From Loktanella atrilutea (GTDB lineage: Bacteria; Pseudomonadota; Alphaproteobacteria; Rhodobacterales; Rhodobacteraceae), in contig NZ_FQUE01000001.1 of NCBI RefSeq assembly GCF_900128995.1, forward strand, positions 1-64,000: 64,000 bases of DNA. Direction: 5' to 3'. The position numbers were made by a program, and so were the translations under genes. Of this stretch, positions 36,556 to 47,239 are shown one piece after another (position 1 is the first letter of the stretch; each line of letters starts with the position of its first letter). Under the pieces are notes generated by a model. It made no database searches. It worked only from the letters and a program-made list of their open reading frames with translations, and was not told the origin of the DNA.

Positions 36556-36566
36556 AAGGGGACGCG

Positions 36567-36950
36567 ATGTCCGACCTGAAACTGACCAAGACGCGGATGA
36601 TCGCCGGGATATGGCATGGTATCCTGACCGGCGTCACGGGCGACACGCCCCCGGCCCTGACCCTGTCCCACAAGGCAGAGGTGCTGCCGACCGGTCCCAC
36701 CGTGCTGCCGCGTGACGACGACCGGTGGTCGGTCGAGGTTGCGGTGCCGATGGACCGTCTGGCCGACGGCGTGCAGACCTTCGTCATCGCCGAGGCCGCG
36801 ACCGGAGCGATCCTCGCCAGCTTCGCCTTCCTTGCCGGCGAGGGTCTGGCCGAAGACATCCGCGCAGAGGTTGATCTGCTGCGCGACGAACTCGACATGC
36901 TCAAGCGCGCGTTCCGTCGCCACTGCGTGGAGACGATGGAGGACGAGTGA
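36567..36950 (+). CDS. Small uncharacterised protein, partner of the DUF6478 gene
   Basis: 127 residues. The first half reads LKLTKTRMIAGIWHGILTGVTGDTPPALTL and a middle part VAVPMDRLADGVQTFVIAEAATGAILASFAF, suggesting a small beta domain. The C-terminal third is a charged coiled-coil-like helix (AEVDLLRDELDMLKRAFRRH). No known family recognised. It is 11 bp from the DUF6478 gene and 63 bp before the FadH-like gene; the first two probably form one transcript. Confidence 0.65.
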   Translation: MSDLKLTKTRMIAGIWHGILTGVTGDTPPALTLSHKAEVLPTGPTVLPRDDDRWSVEVAVPMDRLADGVQTFVIAEAATGAILASFAFLAGEGLAEDIRAEVDLLRDELDMLKRAFRRHCVETMEDE

Positions 36951-39038
<2,088 letters not shown>

Positions 39039-39238
39039 ACGGATGACCGGCGATCCTGCCAACCCCTTGACTGCACGGTGATTTGGCCGCTGGAAACAGC
39101 ACCGCCGACCGGGGTCGGTCGTTTCGCAAACCGGACCATTCGCGCCAAAACCGCGGTATTGTCAGGCCCCTGTCCCAATCCTGCCCTGATTGGCTGTCAC
39201 CACCGCCGCAACAGTTATCAGTGCGTTAGGACAGTGGC

Positions 39239-40144
39239 ATGGATCGCCTTACGGAAATGGAAGCCTTTGCCACGGTGGTGGATCAGGGCGGGTTTACCGA
39301 TGCCGCCCGCAAGATGGGAATCTCGAAATCCGCCGTTTCCAAGCATGTGTCATCGCTCGAGGCGCGTCTGGGCGCACGCCTGCTGAACCGCACCACCCGC
39401 CGCGTCTCGCCGACCGAGATCGGGCTGGCCTATTACGACCGCGCGCGCCGCGTGCTGAACGACGCGGGCGAGGCGGATGCGCTGGTGACATCGATGCAAT
39501 CCGCGCCCTCGGGCCTGCTGCGCATTTCCGTCGCGACCGACTTCGGAGTGAACCACCTGTCGCCGGTGCTGGGGGATTTCCTGTCCGAATTCCCCGATAT
39601 CACCGTCAACATGGTGCTGAACAACCGCTACGTGGAACTGATCTCCGAAGGCTTCGACATGGCCGTCCGGATCGGAGAGCTGGAGGACAGCACCCTGCGC
39701 GCCCGTAAGCTGACCGACACCACACGTCGGATGATCGCGTCACCCGGCTACTTCGCGAAACATGGTCGGCCCGAGAAGATCGACGACCTGAACGACCACA
39801 AGCTGCTGCATTATTCCAATGCCGCCAATTCCGCCGTGTGGAAGCTGACTGCCCCTTCGGGCGAAAAGCGTCAGGTCCGCACCGCGGGCTGGCTGACGGT
39901 GAACGACGGCCAGTCGCTGCTGAATGCCTGCATCGGCGGACTCGGCATCGCCTATCTGCCCAGCTTTCTTTACGGTGAGGCCATGTCGAAGGGTCTGGTC
40001 GAGGAGGCGATCCCCGACCTGCCTGCCGACACGCAGGGCATCTATGCGGTGTATCCGCCGGGCCGGTTCACCCAGCCCAAGGTGCGTGCCTTCATCGACT
40101 TCCTTGTCCACGCGTTTGCGGAAAAAGGCCCCGACGCCTGGTAG
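39239..40144 (+). CDS. LysR-family transcriptional regulator
   Basis: A 301-residue regulator with the N-terminal winged helix (MEAFATVVDQGGFTDAARKMGISKSAVSKHVSSLEARLG) and a C-terminal substrate-binding domain (ISVATDFGVNHLSPVLGDFLSEFPDI). The inner sequence NRTTRRVSPTEIGLAYYDRARRVL fits the CrgA/AaeR-like branch. The regulated gene is not obvious: the same-strand FadH-like gene lies 200 bp upstream, and no divergent gene exists. A GGACAG element precedes the ATG. Confidence 0.9.
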   Translation: MDRLTEMEAFATVVDQGGFTDAARKMGISKSAVSKHVSSLEARLGARLLNRTTRRVSPTEIGLAYYDRARRVLNDAGEADALVTSMQSAPSGLLRISVATDFGVNHLSPVLGDFLSEFPDITVNMVLNNRYVELISEGFDMAVRIGELEDSTLRARKLTDTTRRMIASPGYFAKHGRPEKIDDLNDHKLLHYSNAANSAVWKLTAPSGEKRQVRTAGWLTVNDGQSLLNACIGGLGIAYLPSFLYGEAMSKGLVEEAIPDLPADTQGIYAVYPPGRFTQPKVRAFIDFLVHAFAEKGPDAW

Positions 40145-40170
40145 GCCCGACGGACCTGCCCGACGTCGCT

Positions 40171-40214
40171 CCTTCTTCTCGTCCCAAATACCTCGGGGGG
40201 CCGGGGGGCTGGCC
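40171..40214. repeat. Intergenic repeat (copy B, inverted relative to copy A)
   Basis: On the minus strand this reads GGCCAGCCCCCCGG, then CCCCCCGAGGTATTTGGGA and CGAGAAGAAGG. It shares about 29 near-identical bases with the tail of the 8193-8274 copy, plus the GGGGGGC/GCCCCCC-type hairpin. It sits between the convergent ends of the LysR and OmpA genes, which suits a terminator or REP-like element. Confidence 0.7.
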
Positions 40215-40267
40215 GCCCGGCGGATCGACGGGCCCCAGGCCCGGCGATACCCGACGACCACGCGGCT

Positions 40268-41206
40268 TTACTCGATCGGGCCGGTCACGACCGCCTCGAC
40301 CCGCCGGTTGGCCGCGCGCCCGTCCTCATTCAGATTGCTCGCGACGGGCGCCAAGTAGCCCATCCCCGCCGCCGTCAACCGCCTGCGATCGACGCCGTGC
40401 TTTGTCACAAGCCTGTCGATCACCGCCGCCGCCCGCCGGCGAGAGATCGCGATGTTGCCCTCCAGTCCGCCCTGGCTGTCCGTGTGGCCGACGATGCTGA
40501 CCTGCACGACGGGATTGGCCGCCATGTAGTCCGCCAGATGCTGCAGAACCGGCATTTCGTCTTCACCCAAGGTCACGTCGCCGGTCTGGAAGGTGACGCC
40601 GTCCAGCACCACATGACCGGCGCCGTCCAGCGCCTGCGCCAGATCGCCGGCAGCCACGGGGCCGCGCGCGCGCGCGGGCGGATCGTCGGCGGCGGTCAGC
40701 GCGGGGACCGATGGCGCGTCGGCGGGGACAACGCGGATGATCTGTACGAAGCCCGCCTGCGGCGTGCGGCTGACCAGCAGGCTGACCGCCCGTGTGCCGG
40801 CGCCGGACCCGCGTGTCGCGGACAGGAACCGGAAATCCGACAGGTCGATCTGCAGCGTGGGCGGGGGCACGACCTTCGTGCCGAAGCGGAAATCGAAACC
40901 GCCGCAATCCTGGGTGTCGCATTCGAAGATGATCTCATACCCCGCCTGCCGCAGCTGATCGCGCAGGGGACGCAGCAGTTGCAGGCTGGCAAGGTCGGTG
41001 GCCGCCACGCGCCAGACCTGCGTGGTCATCGCGCCTTCGACCCGTGTGGCGGGGATCGCGCCGTCGGACCAGGGCCCCGTCGGCAGGTCGTAGCTGTCCA
41101 GCGGCACGCTGACGTCGCTGTCCAGCGTCGCATTGCCGGGCAGGGTCAGCACCTGTGCCGCCAGCGCGCCGGGCCAGACCAACCACAGGGCCAGCCCTCG
41201 GATCAT
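40268..41206 (-). CDS. OmpA-family peptidoglycan-binding protein
   Basis: A 312-residue protein with a signal peptide (LALWLVWPGALAA), a central domain of unknown fold (GFDFRFGT, FRFLSATRG), and a C-terminal OmpA domain (QVSIVGHTDSQGG, ISRRRAAAVIDRL, AANRRVEAVV) that binds peptidoglycan via the Asp and Arg pair. It has no visible eight-strand OmpA barrel, so it is more like a Pal/MotB-type anchor. It overlaps the AhpD-like gene by ATGA and is last in a four-gene set. Confidence 0.88.
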   Translation of the reverse strand: MIRGLALWLVWPGALAAQVLTLPGNATLDSDVSVPLDSYDLPTGPWSDGAIPATRVEGAMTTQVWRVAATDLASLQLLRPLRDQLRQAGYEIIFECDTQDCGGFDFRFGTKVVPPPTLQIDLSDFRFLSATRGSGAGTRAVSLLVSRTPQAGFVQIIRVVPADAPSVPALTAADDPPARARGPVAAGDLAQALDGAGHVVLDGVTFQTGDVTLGEDEMPVLQHLADYMAANPVVQVSIVGHTDSQGGLEGNIAISRRRAAAVIDRLVTKHGVDRRRLTAAGMGYLAPVASNLNEDGRAANRRVEAVVTGPIE

Positions 41207-41769
41207 CGCGCCTGGGCGTGATATTCAGGATTGGGGCGCATGTCGGTGGCAGAGGCGACGCGATTCGTCATGTTGAAGAAGGCAGCGACGCCGGCGATGT
41301 CCCAGATGTCGCGGTCGGTAAACCCCGCGTCCCGCAGCGCTTGCCGGTCGGCCTCCACGATCCGGGCACTGTCCATCGTCAATTTTTCGGCAAAGGAGAG
41401 CATCGCGGTCTGGCGGGCGTCCAGATCGGCGGCGCGCCAGTTCATCGCCATCATCTCTCCCAGCGCCGGATCGCCCGACAGCTGCCGCACGGCGGCGCCG
41501 TGGGCGGTCAGGCAGTAGAAGCACTTGTTGATCGACGAGACGACGACGGCGATCATCTCGCGCTCCAGCTTGCTCAGGCCCGAATCCGCCAGCATCAGGT
41601 CGTTGTAGAGGCCGGTAAAGGCGTCGAGCTTGGCGATGTCGAAGGCATAGGCACGCAGCACGTTGGGCACCATCCCCAGCTTGTCCTGACAGACGTCGAA
41701 ATACTTCTGCGTCGCGGGCGGCAGGGGATCGACCTGCGGCAGGTCGAGGGCGGTGGGCTGGTCGGTCAT
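41203..41769 (-). CDS. Peroxidase-related (AhpD/CMD-like) protein
   Basis: 188 residues of the carboxymuconolactone-decarboxylase-like fold. The catalytic C-x2-C is in NKCFYCLTAHG, with the helix SKLEREMIAVVVSSIN before it, as in uncharacterised peroxidase-related enzymes. Such proteins reduce alkyl hydroperoxides or act as redox sensors. The two cysteines and the downstream His are intact. It overlaps the GNAT gene by 4 nt and the OmpA-like gene by 4 nt. Confidence 0.88.
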   Translation of the reverse strand: MTDQPTALDLPQVDPLPPATQKYFDVCQDKLGMVPNVLRAYAFDIAKLDAFTGLYNDLMLADSGLSKLEREMIAVVVSSINKCFYCLTAHGAAVRQLSGDPALGEMMAMNWRAADLDARQTAMLSFAEKLTMDSARIVEADRQALRDAGFTDRDIWDIAGVAAFFNMTNRVASATDMRPNPEYHAQAR

Positions 41770-42485
41770 GGCCTGTTCCTTTGCAAGATGCGGTAGTGGT
41801 AGCGACCGACCTCGGTCAGGCCGAGGTCGGCGTAGAGGGCATTGGCCCCGGCATTGGCTTCGGTCACCAGCAAGCTGAACGTCGTGGCACCCTGTCGCTG
41901 CGCCCAATGAGCCGCGGCGCGGGTCAGCCATCGTGCCAGCCCCTTGCGGCGGTGGTGCGTCGCGACCTCCAGCCCGTGCAGCATCGCCGTGCCGTCGTGG
42001 ATCGCGACGAAAAGGGTGCCGGCGGGGCGGTCGTCGATCCGTCCGAACAGTGTGGTCTTTGGCCCCTGCACTCGGTCCATGATCGCAAGCCGCGCCGGAC
42101 CGATGCCGCCCTCGGCCCAGATGTCGCGCTGGGCCGCCAGCGGCGGCCAGACGGTGAATGCGGTGACGGGGGGCAGCGGCGCGGTCGTCAGATGGGCGAC
42201 CGGACAGGCCCTGATGATCGTCGGATCGCGCATGACGTAACCCGCATCGGCCAGCATCCGGTCCAGCGCGCCTTCTACGTCCCGGATCATGAAAAGCGGA
42301 TCCTGCCCCAGATCGCGCATCGCTGCAGCGGCTTTGTCCGGATCATCTGGCGTAACAGCGGCGCGAGCCGTCGCGGCGCTGACGCGATTGCCGCCGCCGG
42401 CCCCGGTGCGGATCGTCCAGGGCCCCAGCGACTGGCAAGCGGCAGCGGGCCACGTGGCGTCGATCACGGCGGCCCAGTCGGTCAT
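41766..42485 (-). CDS. GNAT-family N-acetyltransferase
   Basis: A 239-residue protein whose C-terminal half is a GNAT domain: ATHHRRKGLARWLTRAA is the acetyl-CoA pyrophosphate loop (R/Q-x-x-G-x-G/A), followed by ANAGANALYADLGLTEVGRYHYR, typical of amino-acid or small-molecule acetyltransferases. The first half (about 110 residues) is a second, weaker GNAT-like part. Substrate unknown. It shares 4-nt overlaps with CinA-like and AhpD-like genes on either side. Confidence 0.85.
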   Translation of the reverse strand: MTDWAAVIDATWPAAACQSLGPWTIRTGAGGGNRVSAATARAAVTPDDPDKAAAAMRDLGQDPLFMIRDVEGALDRMLADAGYVMRDPTIIRACPVAHLTTAPLPPVTAFTVWPPLAAQRDIWAEGGIGPARLAIMDRVQGPKTTLFGRIDDRPAGTLFVAIHDGTAMLHGLEVATHHRRKGLARWLTRAAAHWAQRQGATTFSLLVTEANAGANALYADLGLTEVGRYHYRILQRNRP

Positions 42486-43204
42486 GCGGGAAACAGCGCC
42501 CGAAGCTGCGCCATCGCGTCCGAGACGCGGGCGGCCTCCATGCCGCGGATCACGATGTTGGTGCCGTAGATGCCGTCCTTCTGGAACGGGTAGGACCCGA
42601 TACTCAGGTCCGGATGGTCCCGCGCAATGCGTGACAGGGGCTCCGCCACGTCGCCCTCGCCGCGCATGATGCTCCATGTCTCCGACAGCAGCGGCGCGCC
42701 ATGGGCGAGCTTGCTGACGACCGAGGCGACCATCGCCTCGAAGACCGCGGGCACGCCGGCCATGACGTTGACGTTGCCAAGGGTAAAGCCCGGCGCCGTG
42801 CTGACCGGGTTGTCGATCAGCGCAGCCCCTTCGGGGATGCGGGCCATGCGCAGCCGCGCCTCGTTCAGGGTGGTGCCGCTGCGGTCGTAGTGGGCTTGCA
42901 GCAAAGCGCGGGCGTCGTCGCGCACGCCGACGCTGACGCCGAAGGCCGCGCCGATGGCGTCCGCGGTGATGTCGTCGTGGGTCGGCCCGATGCCGCCAGA
43001 GGTGAAGACATGATCGTAAGCCGCAGACAGCGCCTGCACCGCCGCCACGATTGCGGTCTGGTCGTCGCTGACGACACGCGCCTCTTTCAGGTCGATGCCC
43101 GCTGCGGTCAGCACCTTGGCAAGGTGGTTCATGTTGGAATCGCGGGTCCGTCCGGAAAGGATCTCGTCACCGATGACCAGCATCGCGGCGGTGGGGTTTG
43201 GCAT
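42482..43204 (-). CDS. CinA-like molybdopterin-binding-fold protein (N-terminal domain only)
   Basis: A 240-residue protein with the MoCF-biosynthesis fold. The start AAMLVIGDEILSGRTRDSNMNHLAKVL and the motif FTSGGIGPTHDDITADAI are characteristic of the N-terminal CinA domain. The C-terminal deamidase half of full CinA (about 400 residues) is missing, so this is the short competence/damage-inducible protein A form. A role in ADP-ribose or nucleotide metabolism is possible. It heads the CinA-GNAT-AhpD-OmpA set and is divergent from sfsA across about 40 bp. Confidence 0.87.
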   Translation of the reverse strand: MPNPTAAMLVIGDEILSGRTRDSNMNHLAKVLTAAGIDLKEARVVSDDQTAIVAAVQALSAAYDHVFTSGGIGPTHDDITADAIGAAFGVSVGVRDDARALLQAHYDRSGTTLNEARLRMARIPEGAALIDNPVSTAPGFTLGNVNVMAGVPAVFEAMVASVVSKLAHGAPLLSETWSIMRGEGDVAEPLSRIARDHPDLSIGSYPFQKDGIYGTNIVIRGMEAARVSDAMAQLRALFPA

Positions 43205-43244
43205 TGGCTTCTCCTGTGCGTCGGGTCTTGGTATAGCCCGCCGC

Positions 43245-44018
43245 ATGGACTTTGCCACGCCCCTGATCCCCGCCACGCTGATCCGCCGCTACAAGCGCTT
43301 TCTGGCAGACTGCAGGCTGGACGACGGGCCGGAGGTCACGGCCCATGTCGCCAATCCGGGTGCAATGACGGGCACGGCGATCCCCGGCGCCCGCATCTGG
43401 CTGGAGCCGAACGATAACCCGCGCACCAAGCTCGACTACGGCTGGCGGCTGGTGGAGGCAGGGGGCGATTTCGTCTGCGTGGATACGTCGCTTGCGAACC
43501 GCATCGTGGGCGAGGGGCTGCGGGCGGGTTCGGTGCCGGGGCTGGACCGCTATGACGTGATCCGGCCCGAGGTGAAGTATGCCGATGCGAGCCGGATCGA
43601 CTTCTTGCTGACCGGCGGCGGTCCGGACCTCTATCTGGAGGTCAAGAGTGCCAACTTCTGCCGCGCCGCACCGCTGGTAGAGTTTCCAGACAGCAAGACC
43701 CTGCGCGGCGCCCGGCACATGGCCGATCTGGCGCGGATGGTGGCAGCGGGGCACCGGGCGATGGTCCTTTACCTCATCACCCGCACGGACTGCGCCGCCG
43801 TCGCTGTCGCCCGCGACATCGATCCGGCCTATGCCACGGCCTTCGACGCGGCGCGGGCGGCGGGGGTCGAGGTCATGGCGATGGACTGCGACATCACACC
43901 GGACCGGATCGCACTGGGACAGGTACGGGCCGTCGTGGATGCGGCGGCCCGGGGGGGTGGAATGACCGTGCAAAACGGCCTATGTCGGCGCAAAGGCAGC
44001 CAAGGACAGACGCGATGA
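43245..44018 (+). CDS. sfsA: DNA/RNA nuclease SfsA
   Basis: A 257-residue protein of the SfsA family, a nuclease-like factor first linked to sugar fermentation. Family signs are LIRRYKRFLADC near the N-terminus, NPGAMTGTAIPG, the nuclease motif with KYADASRIDFLL, YLEVKSAN, and the C-terminal LITRTDC. Start chosen at the ATG after the divergent spacer. Its stop overlaps the map ATG (ATGA). Length is slightly above E. coli SfsA (234). Confidence 0.93.
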   Translation: MDFATPLIPATLIRRYKRFLADCRLDDGPEVTAHVANPGAMTGTAIPGARIWLEPNDNPRTKLDYGWRLVEAGGDFVCVDTSLANRIVGEGLRAGSVPGLDRYDVIRPEVKYADASRIDFLLTGGGPDLYLEVKSANFCRAAPLVEFPDSKTLRGARHMADLARMVAAGHRAMVLYLITRTDCAAVAVARDIDPAYATAFDAARAAGVEVMAMDCDITPDRIALGQVRAVVDAAARGGGMTVQNGLCRRKGSQGQTR

Positions 44019-44884
44019 CCGACACGACCCATCTGACGAAAGACGGCATCCGGCTTTATGCGCCGGCGGATTTCGGCGGCATGAACCGCGCCGGACGGCT
44101 GGCGGCGACGATCCTCGACGACATCGCTGACCATGTCTTTCCGGGGCAGACCACTGCACAGCTGGACCAGCTGATCACCGACTGGGTGACGGCGGCGGGG
44201 GCGACCTCTGCCACCATCGGCTACCGCGGGTATCAGCACGCCAGCTGCATTTCCGTCAACCACGTCGTCTGCCACGGCATCCCCGGCGCGCCGGTGCCCA
44301 AGGGCAAGGACGAGACGGTGTCGAAGAACCTTGAAAAGCGCCGCGACAACGACGTGCTGAAGGACGGCGACATCCTGAACATCGACGTCACCGTGATCGT
44401 GGATGGCTGGTACGGCGACAGCAGCCGCATGTACGTGGCCGGCACCGCCAGCCCCAAGGCGCAGCGCCTGATAGAAGTCACGCATGACGCGCTGATGGTG
44501 GGGATCGAGGCGGCACGGCCCGGCAACACCTTCGGTGACATCGGTCACGCGATCCAGACCTACGCCGAGGCGCAGCGCATGTCCGTGGTGCGCGACTTCT
44601 GCGGGCACGGGCTGGGCCGCGTTTTTCACGCGCCGCCCAACGTGCTGCACTACGGCCGCGCCGGGTCCGGCGCCGTGCTGGAGGAAGGCATGTTCTTCAC
44701 CATCGAGCCGATGATCAACCTCGGGCGACCAGAGACCAAGACATTGGCCGACGACTGGACCGCCGTGACGCAGGACCGGTCGCTTTCGGCGCAGTTCGAA
44801 CATTCCATCGGCATCACCGCGCAGGGCTGCGAGGTCTTCACGACCTCGCCCGCCGGGCGATTCTACCCGACGCAGGCCGTGTGA
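44015..44884 (+). CDS. map: Type I methionine aminopeptidase
   Basis: A 289-residue metallo-peptidase that removes N-terminal Met from nascent proteins. The five metal ligands lie in NIDVTVIVDGWYGDSSRM (two Asp), FCGHGLGRVFH (His), MFFTIEPM (Glu) and QFEHSIGIT (Glu). The ATG is fixed by the ATGA overlap with sfsA. The stop overlaps the GTG start of the MFS gene. A protein maturation and nuclease pair sharing one transcript. Confidence 0.96.
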   Translation: MTDTTHLTKDGIRLYAPADFGGMNRAGRLAATILDDIADHVFPGQTTAQLDQLITDWVTAAGATSATIGYRGYQHASCISVNHVVCHGIPGAPVPKGKDETVSKNLEKRRDNDVLKDGDILNIDVTVIVDGWYGDSSRMYVAGTASPKAQRLIEVTHDALMVGIEAARPGNTFGDIGHAIQTYAEAQRMSVVRDFCGHGLGRVFHAPPNVLHYGRAGSGAVLEEGMFFTIEPMINLGRPETKTLADDWTAVTQDRSLSAQFEHSIGITAQGCEVFTTSPAGRFYPTQAV

Positions 44885-46050
44885 GCGCGCCGAAACGGCT
44901 GATCCCGGTCCTGTCGGCGGCGAATTTCGTCATCGGGATGGGGGCTTTCGTGCTGATCGGGATGCTGACCCCGGTGGGGCAGGATCTGGGTCTGACGCCC
45001 GGTCGTACCGGCTGGCTGATGACGACCTATGCGCTGGCCTATGCCGTGCTGTCCCCCTTGCTGGTGTCGGTGACGGGGGCGATCGGGCGCAGGCGGGTGC
45101 TGGCCTATGCGTTGACCGGATTCGCGGTGGCGAACCTGCTGTCGGCGCTGGCCCCGAACGAATTGACCCTGCATCTGACCCGCATCCTCGCCGCCGCTGG
45201 CGCCGGCATGCTGACGCCGGTCAGCGCATCGGTCGCCGCCGGGCTGTCCGCACCGGAACGGCGGGGCAAGGCGCTGGCGGCCGTCGTCTTCGGCCTGACC
45301 CTGGCGCAGGTATTGGGCGTGCCTGCGGGCAGCTTCATCGCCTATACCTTCGGCTGGCGCGCAGCCTTCGTCGTGGTGGCGCTGCTGGCGGTGCCGATCG
45401 TGCCGCTGATCTGGCGCATCGTGCCGGCGGGGCTGGCGTTCCAGACCGTGACCCTGCCGGAGCTTGGCCGGACGCTGCGGGATGGCCGCACCATGCTGGC
45501 CGTCGCCTTCACGGCGACCTTCCTTGCGGCGGCCTACGTCCTGTATACCTACCTTGCACCGCTGCTGGAGCAGACGATGGCTTACGGGCGCAACGGGATC
45601 ACGGCGGTCCTGCTGGTCTTCGGTGCGGCCGCCGTGATCGGCAATCTGGCCGGCGGAGCGGTCGCCGACCGCATCGGGCCGTTCCGGACGCTGCTCGGAC
45701 TGGCGGTGGGCCAGATGCTGGTGCTGCCGCTGTTTTCCCTCATGCCGCTGCCGGGGCCGCTGCTGTTCGCGCTGATCGCGGTCTGGTCGCTTCTGATCTG
45801 GTCGATGATGGCGGGGCAGCAGATGCGGATCATCGGCCTGCGTCCCGGGGCGGCCCCCATCGTTCTGGCGCTGAACGCCGCCGCGATCTACATCGGTGCC
45901 GCGGTCGGCTCTGCCATCGGTAGCGCCATCATCGCCACCTTTGATCTGCGCGCGCTGGGCCTTGGCGGTGCGGCAGCTGCCCTGATCGCCACGGCGCACA
46001 TCCTCTGGTCCGAACGCCTGAACCGGACGGCCGCCTTCGACGCGCGCTAA
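44881..46050 (+). CDS. MFS efflux transporter (DHA1-like)
   Basis: A 389-residue MFS protein with twelve helices. Motif A-like GAIGRRRVLAYALTG follows helix 2, and the antiporter-type motif C is visible as GLTLAQVLGVPAGSFIAYTFGW. The first helix lacks a signal peptide but begins ANFVIGMGAFVLIGMLTPV, typical of AraJ/YdhP-type sugar or drug efflux carriers. Start is GTG overlapping map by 4 nt. Ends 4 bp into the convergent HAD gene. Confidence 0.88.
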   Translation: MSAPKRLIPVLSAANFVIGMGAFVLIGMLTPVGQDLGLTPGRTGWLMTTYALAYAVLSPLLVSVTGAIGRRRVLAYALTGFAVANLLSALAPNELTLHLTRILAAAGAGMLTPVSASVAAGLSAPERRGKALAAVVFGLTLAQVLGVPAGSFIAYTFGWRAAFVVVALLAVPIVPLIWRIVPAGLAFQTVTLPELGRTLRDGRTMLAVAFTATFLAAAYVLYTYLAPLLEQTMAYGRNGITAVLLVFGAAAVIGNLAGGAVADRIGPFRTLLGLAVGQMLVLPLFSLMPLPGPLLFALIAVWSLLIWSMMAGQQMRIIGLRPGAAPIVLALNAAAIYIGAAVGSAIGSAIIATFDLRALGLGGAAAALIATAHILWSERLNRTAAFDAR

Positions 46051-46688
46051 ACCCGGAAGGCCGCCGCGATCTGGGACATGGCGGTGACGGGAGTTGCCGC
46101 GAAGCCAGCCGCGCGGGCTGGACCGCCCTCGGCCACATAGGCAAAGCAGTTGCAGCCTGCCGCCGCAGCCGCGTGCCAGCCGGCCGGCATGTCGTCGATC
46201 ATCCACGTGGTGTCCGGCCCGGCCCCCGCCACCTGCATCGCGTGGCGCAGCATGGCGGGATCGGGCTTTGGTGCGTGGTCGTAGGCGGAATAGATGCGCC
46301 CGGCGAACCTGTTCCAAAGGCCGGAGGCGGCCAGCGAAATCTCCATCTTCTGCAATGGCCCGTTCGAGGCGATGGCCATCGGCACGCCCGCGTCCTCCAG
46401 CGCGTCGATAAGATCGAGCACGCCTGGCATGACATTCACACCGGCGCGCAAGGCGGCGTAGACCTCGGCATAGGCATTCTCCAGCCAGTCGGGCGGCAGG
46501 CGCGCGCCGCGCGCGGCAGCACCTTCACCTACGGCCTTCAGCGTACCGCCGGCAAAGAGCGTGTGGATCTCGTGCGGGGCGATGGTCAGCCCGTGGCGCG
46601 TGAGGTTTTCTGCGATCACCCGGTCGGTGGTGGGTTCGGTATCTACCAGCACGCCGTCACAGTCGAAGATTACCAGTCCGGGTGTCAT
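46047..46688 (-). CDS. HAD-superfamily hydrolase (beta-phosphoglucomutase-like)
   Basis: A 213-residue phosphatase. Motif I is VIFDCDGVLVDTEP; motif II ASNGPLQKM; motif III/IV KPDPAML and MIDDMPAGWHAA. The C1-type cap lies between motif I and II. The family includes phosphoglucomutases and phosphoglycolate phosphatases; the substrate is not clear. The start is fixed by the ATGA overlap with the rsmD stop; it is transcribed after rsmD. Confidence 0.88.
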   Translation of the reverse strand: MTPGLVIFDCDGVLVDTEPTTDRVIAENLTRHGLTIAPHEIHTLFAGGTLKAVGEGAAARGARLPPDWLENAYAEVYAALRAGVNVMPGVLDLIDALEDAGVPMAIASNGPLQKMEISLAASGLWNRFAGRIYSAYDHAPKPDPAMLRHAMQVAGAGPDTTWMIDDMPAGWHAAAAAGCNCFAYVAEGGPARAAGFAATPVTAMSQIAAAFRV

Positions 46689-47239
46689 GTCGCCTCCATC
46701 AGCGTGATCCATGTGTCGCCGTAGCGGCGGGCGTCCAGCGCCTTGAAGCCTTGCAGCGCGATCTGGGCTGCGCGTTCTTCCCAGACGATGACCGTGCCGG
46801 GTGCGATCCAGCCCCTGTGCCGGGCGACGCGCAGTGCCAGAAGACCAAGGTTCCGACCATAGGGCGGGTCGAGGAACACCAAGCCGCACGGCTGACCGTC
46901 CGGCAGGTCATCGGCGCGGCAACGCAGGAGGGTGCAATCGGCGGTACGCCGAAGCTTTGCGATGTTTCCGGCGATCAGGCCCTGCGCCACCTTGCCGTCA
47001 TCGACGAAGGTCACGTGGGCCGCGCCGCGCGACAGCGCCTCCAGCCCCAGCGCGCCGGTGCCGGCGAACAGGTCCAGCACCCGCACGCCCCGAATGGGAT
47101 CGCCAAAGCGGCCGCCCTGCAGCACGTTGAACAGGCTTTCGCGCACGCGGTCCGTGGTGGGGCGCAGATGCGCGGCCGTGTCGCCGTCGCCGACCGGCAC
47201 CAGTTGCGTGCCGCGATGGGTGCCCGCGATGATCCTCAC
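46685..47239 (-). CDS. rsmD: 16S rRNA (guanine-966-N2)-methyltransferase
   Basis: A 184-residue SAM-dependent enzyme that methylates G966 of 16S rRNA on the 30S subunit. It has the start RIIAGTHRGTQL, PTTDRVRESLFNVL, the SAM loop VLDLFAGTGALGLEALSRGA and the catalytic DPPYG. The GTG start at 47239 overlaps the FAD-oxidoreductase stop, and the stop overlaps the HAD start. Length matches the family. Confidence 0.94.
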   Translation of the reverse strand: MRIIAGTHRGTQLVPVGDGDTAAHLRPTTDRVRESLFNVLQGGRFGDPIRGVRVLDLFAGTGALGLEALSRGAAHVTFVDDGKVAQGLIAGNIAKLRRTADCTLLRCRADDLPDGQPCGLVFLDPPYGRNLGLLALRVARHRGWIAPGTVIVWEERAAQIALQGFKALDARRYGDTWITLMEAT

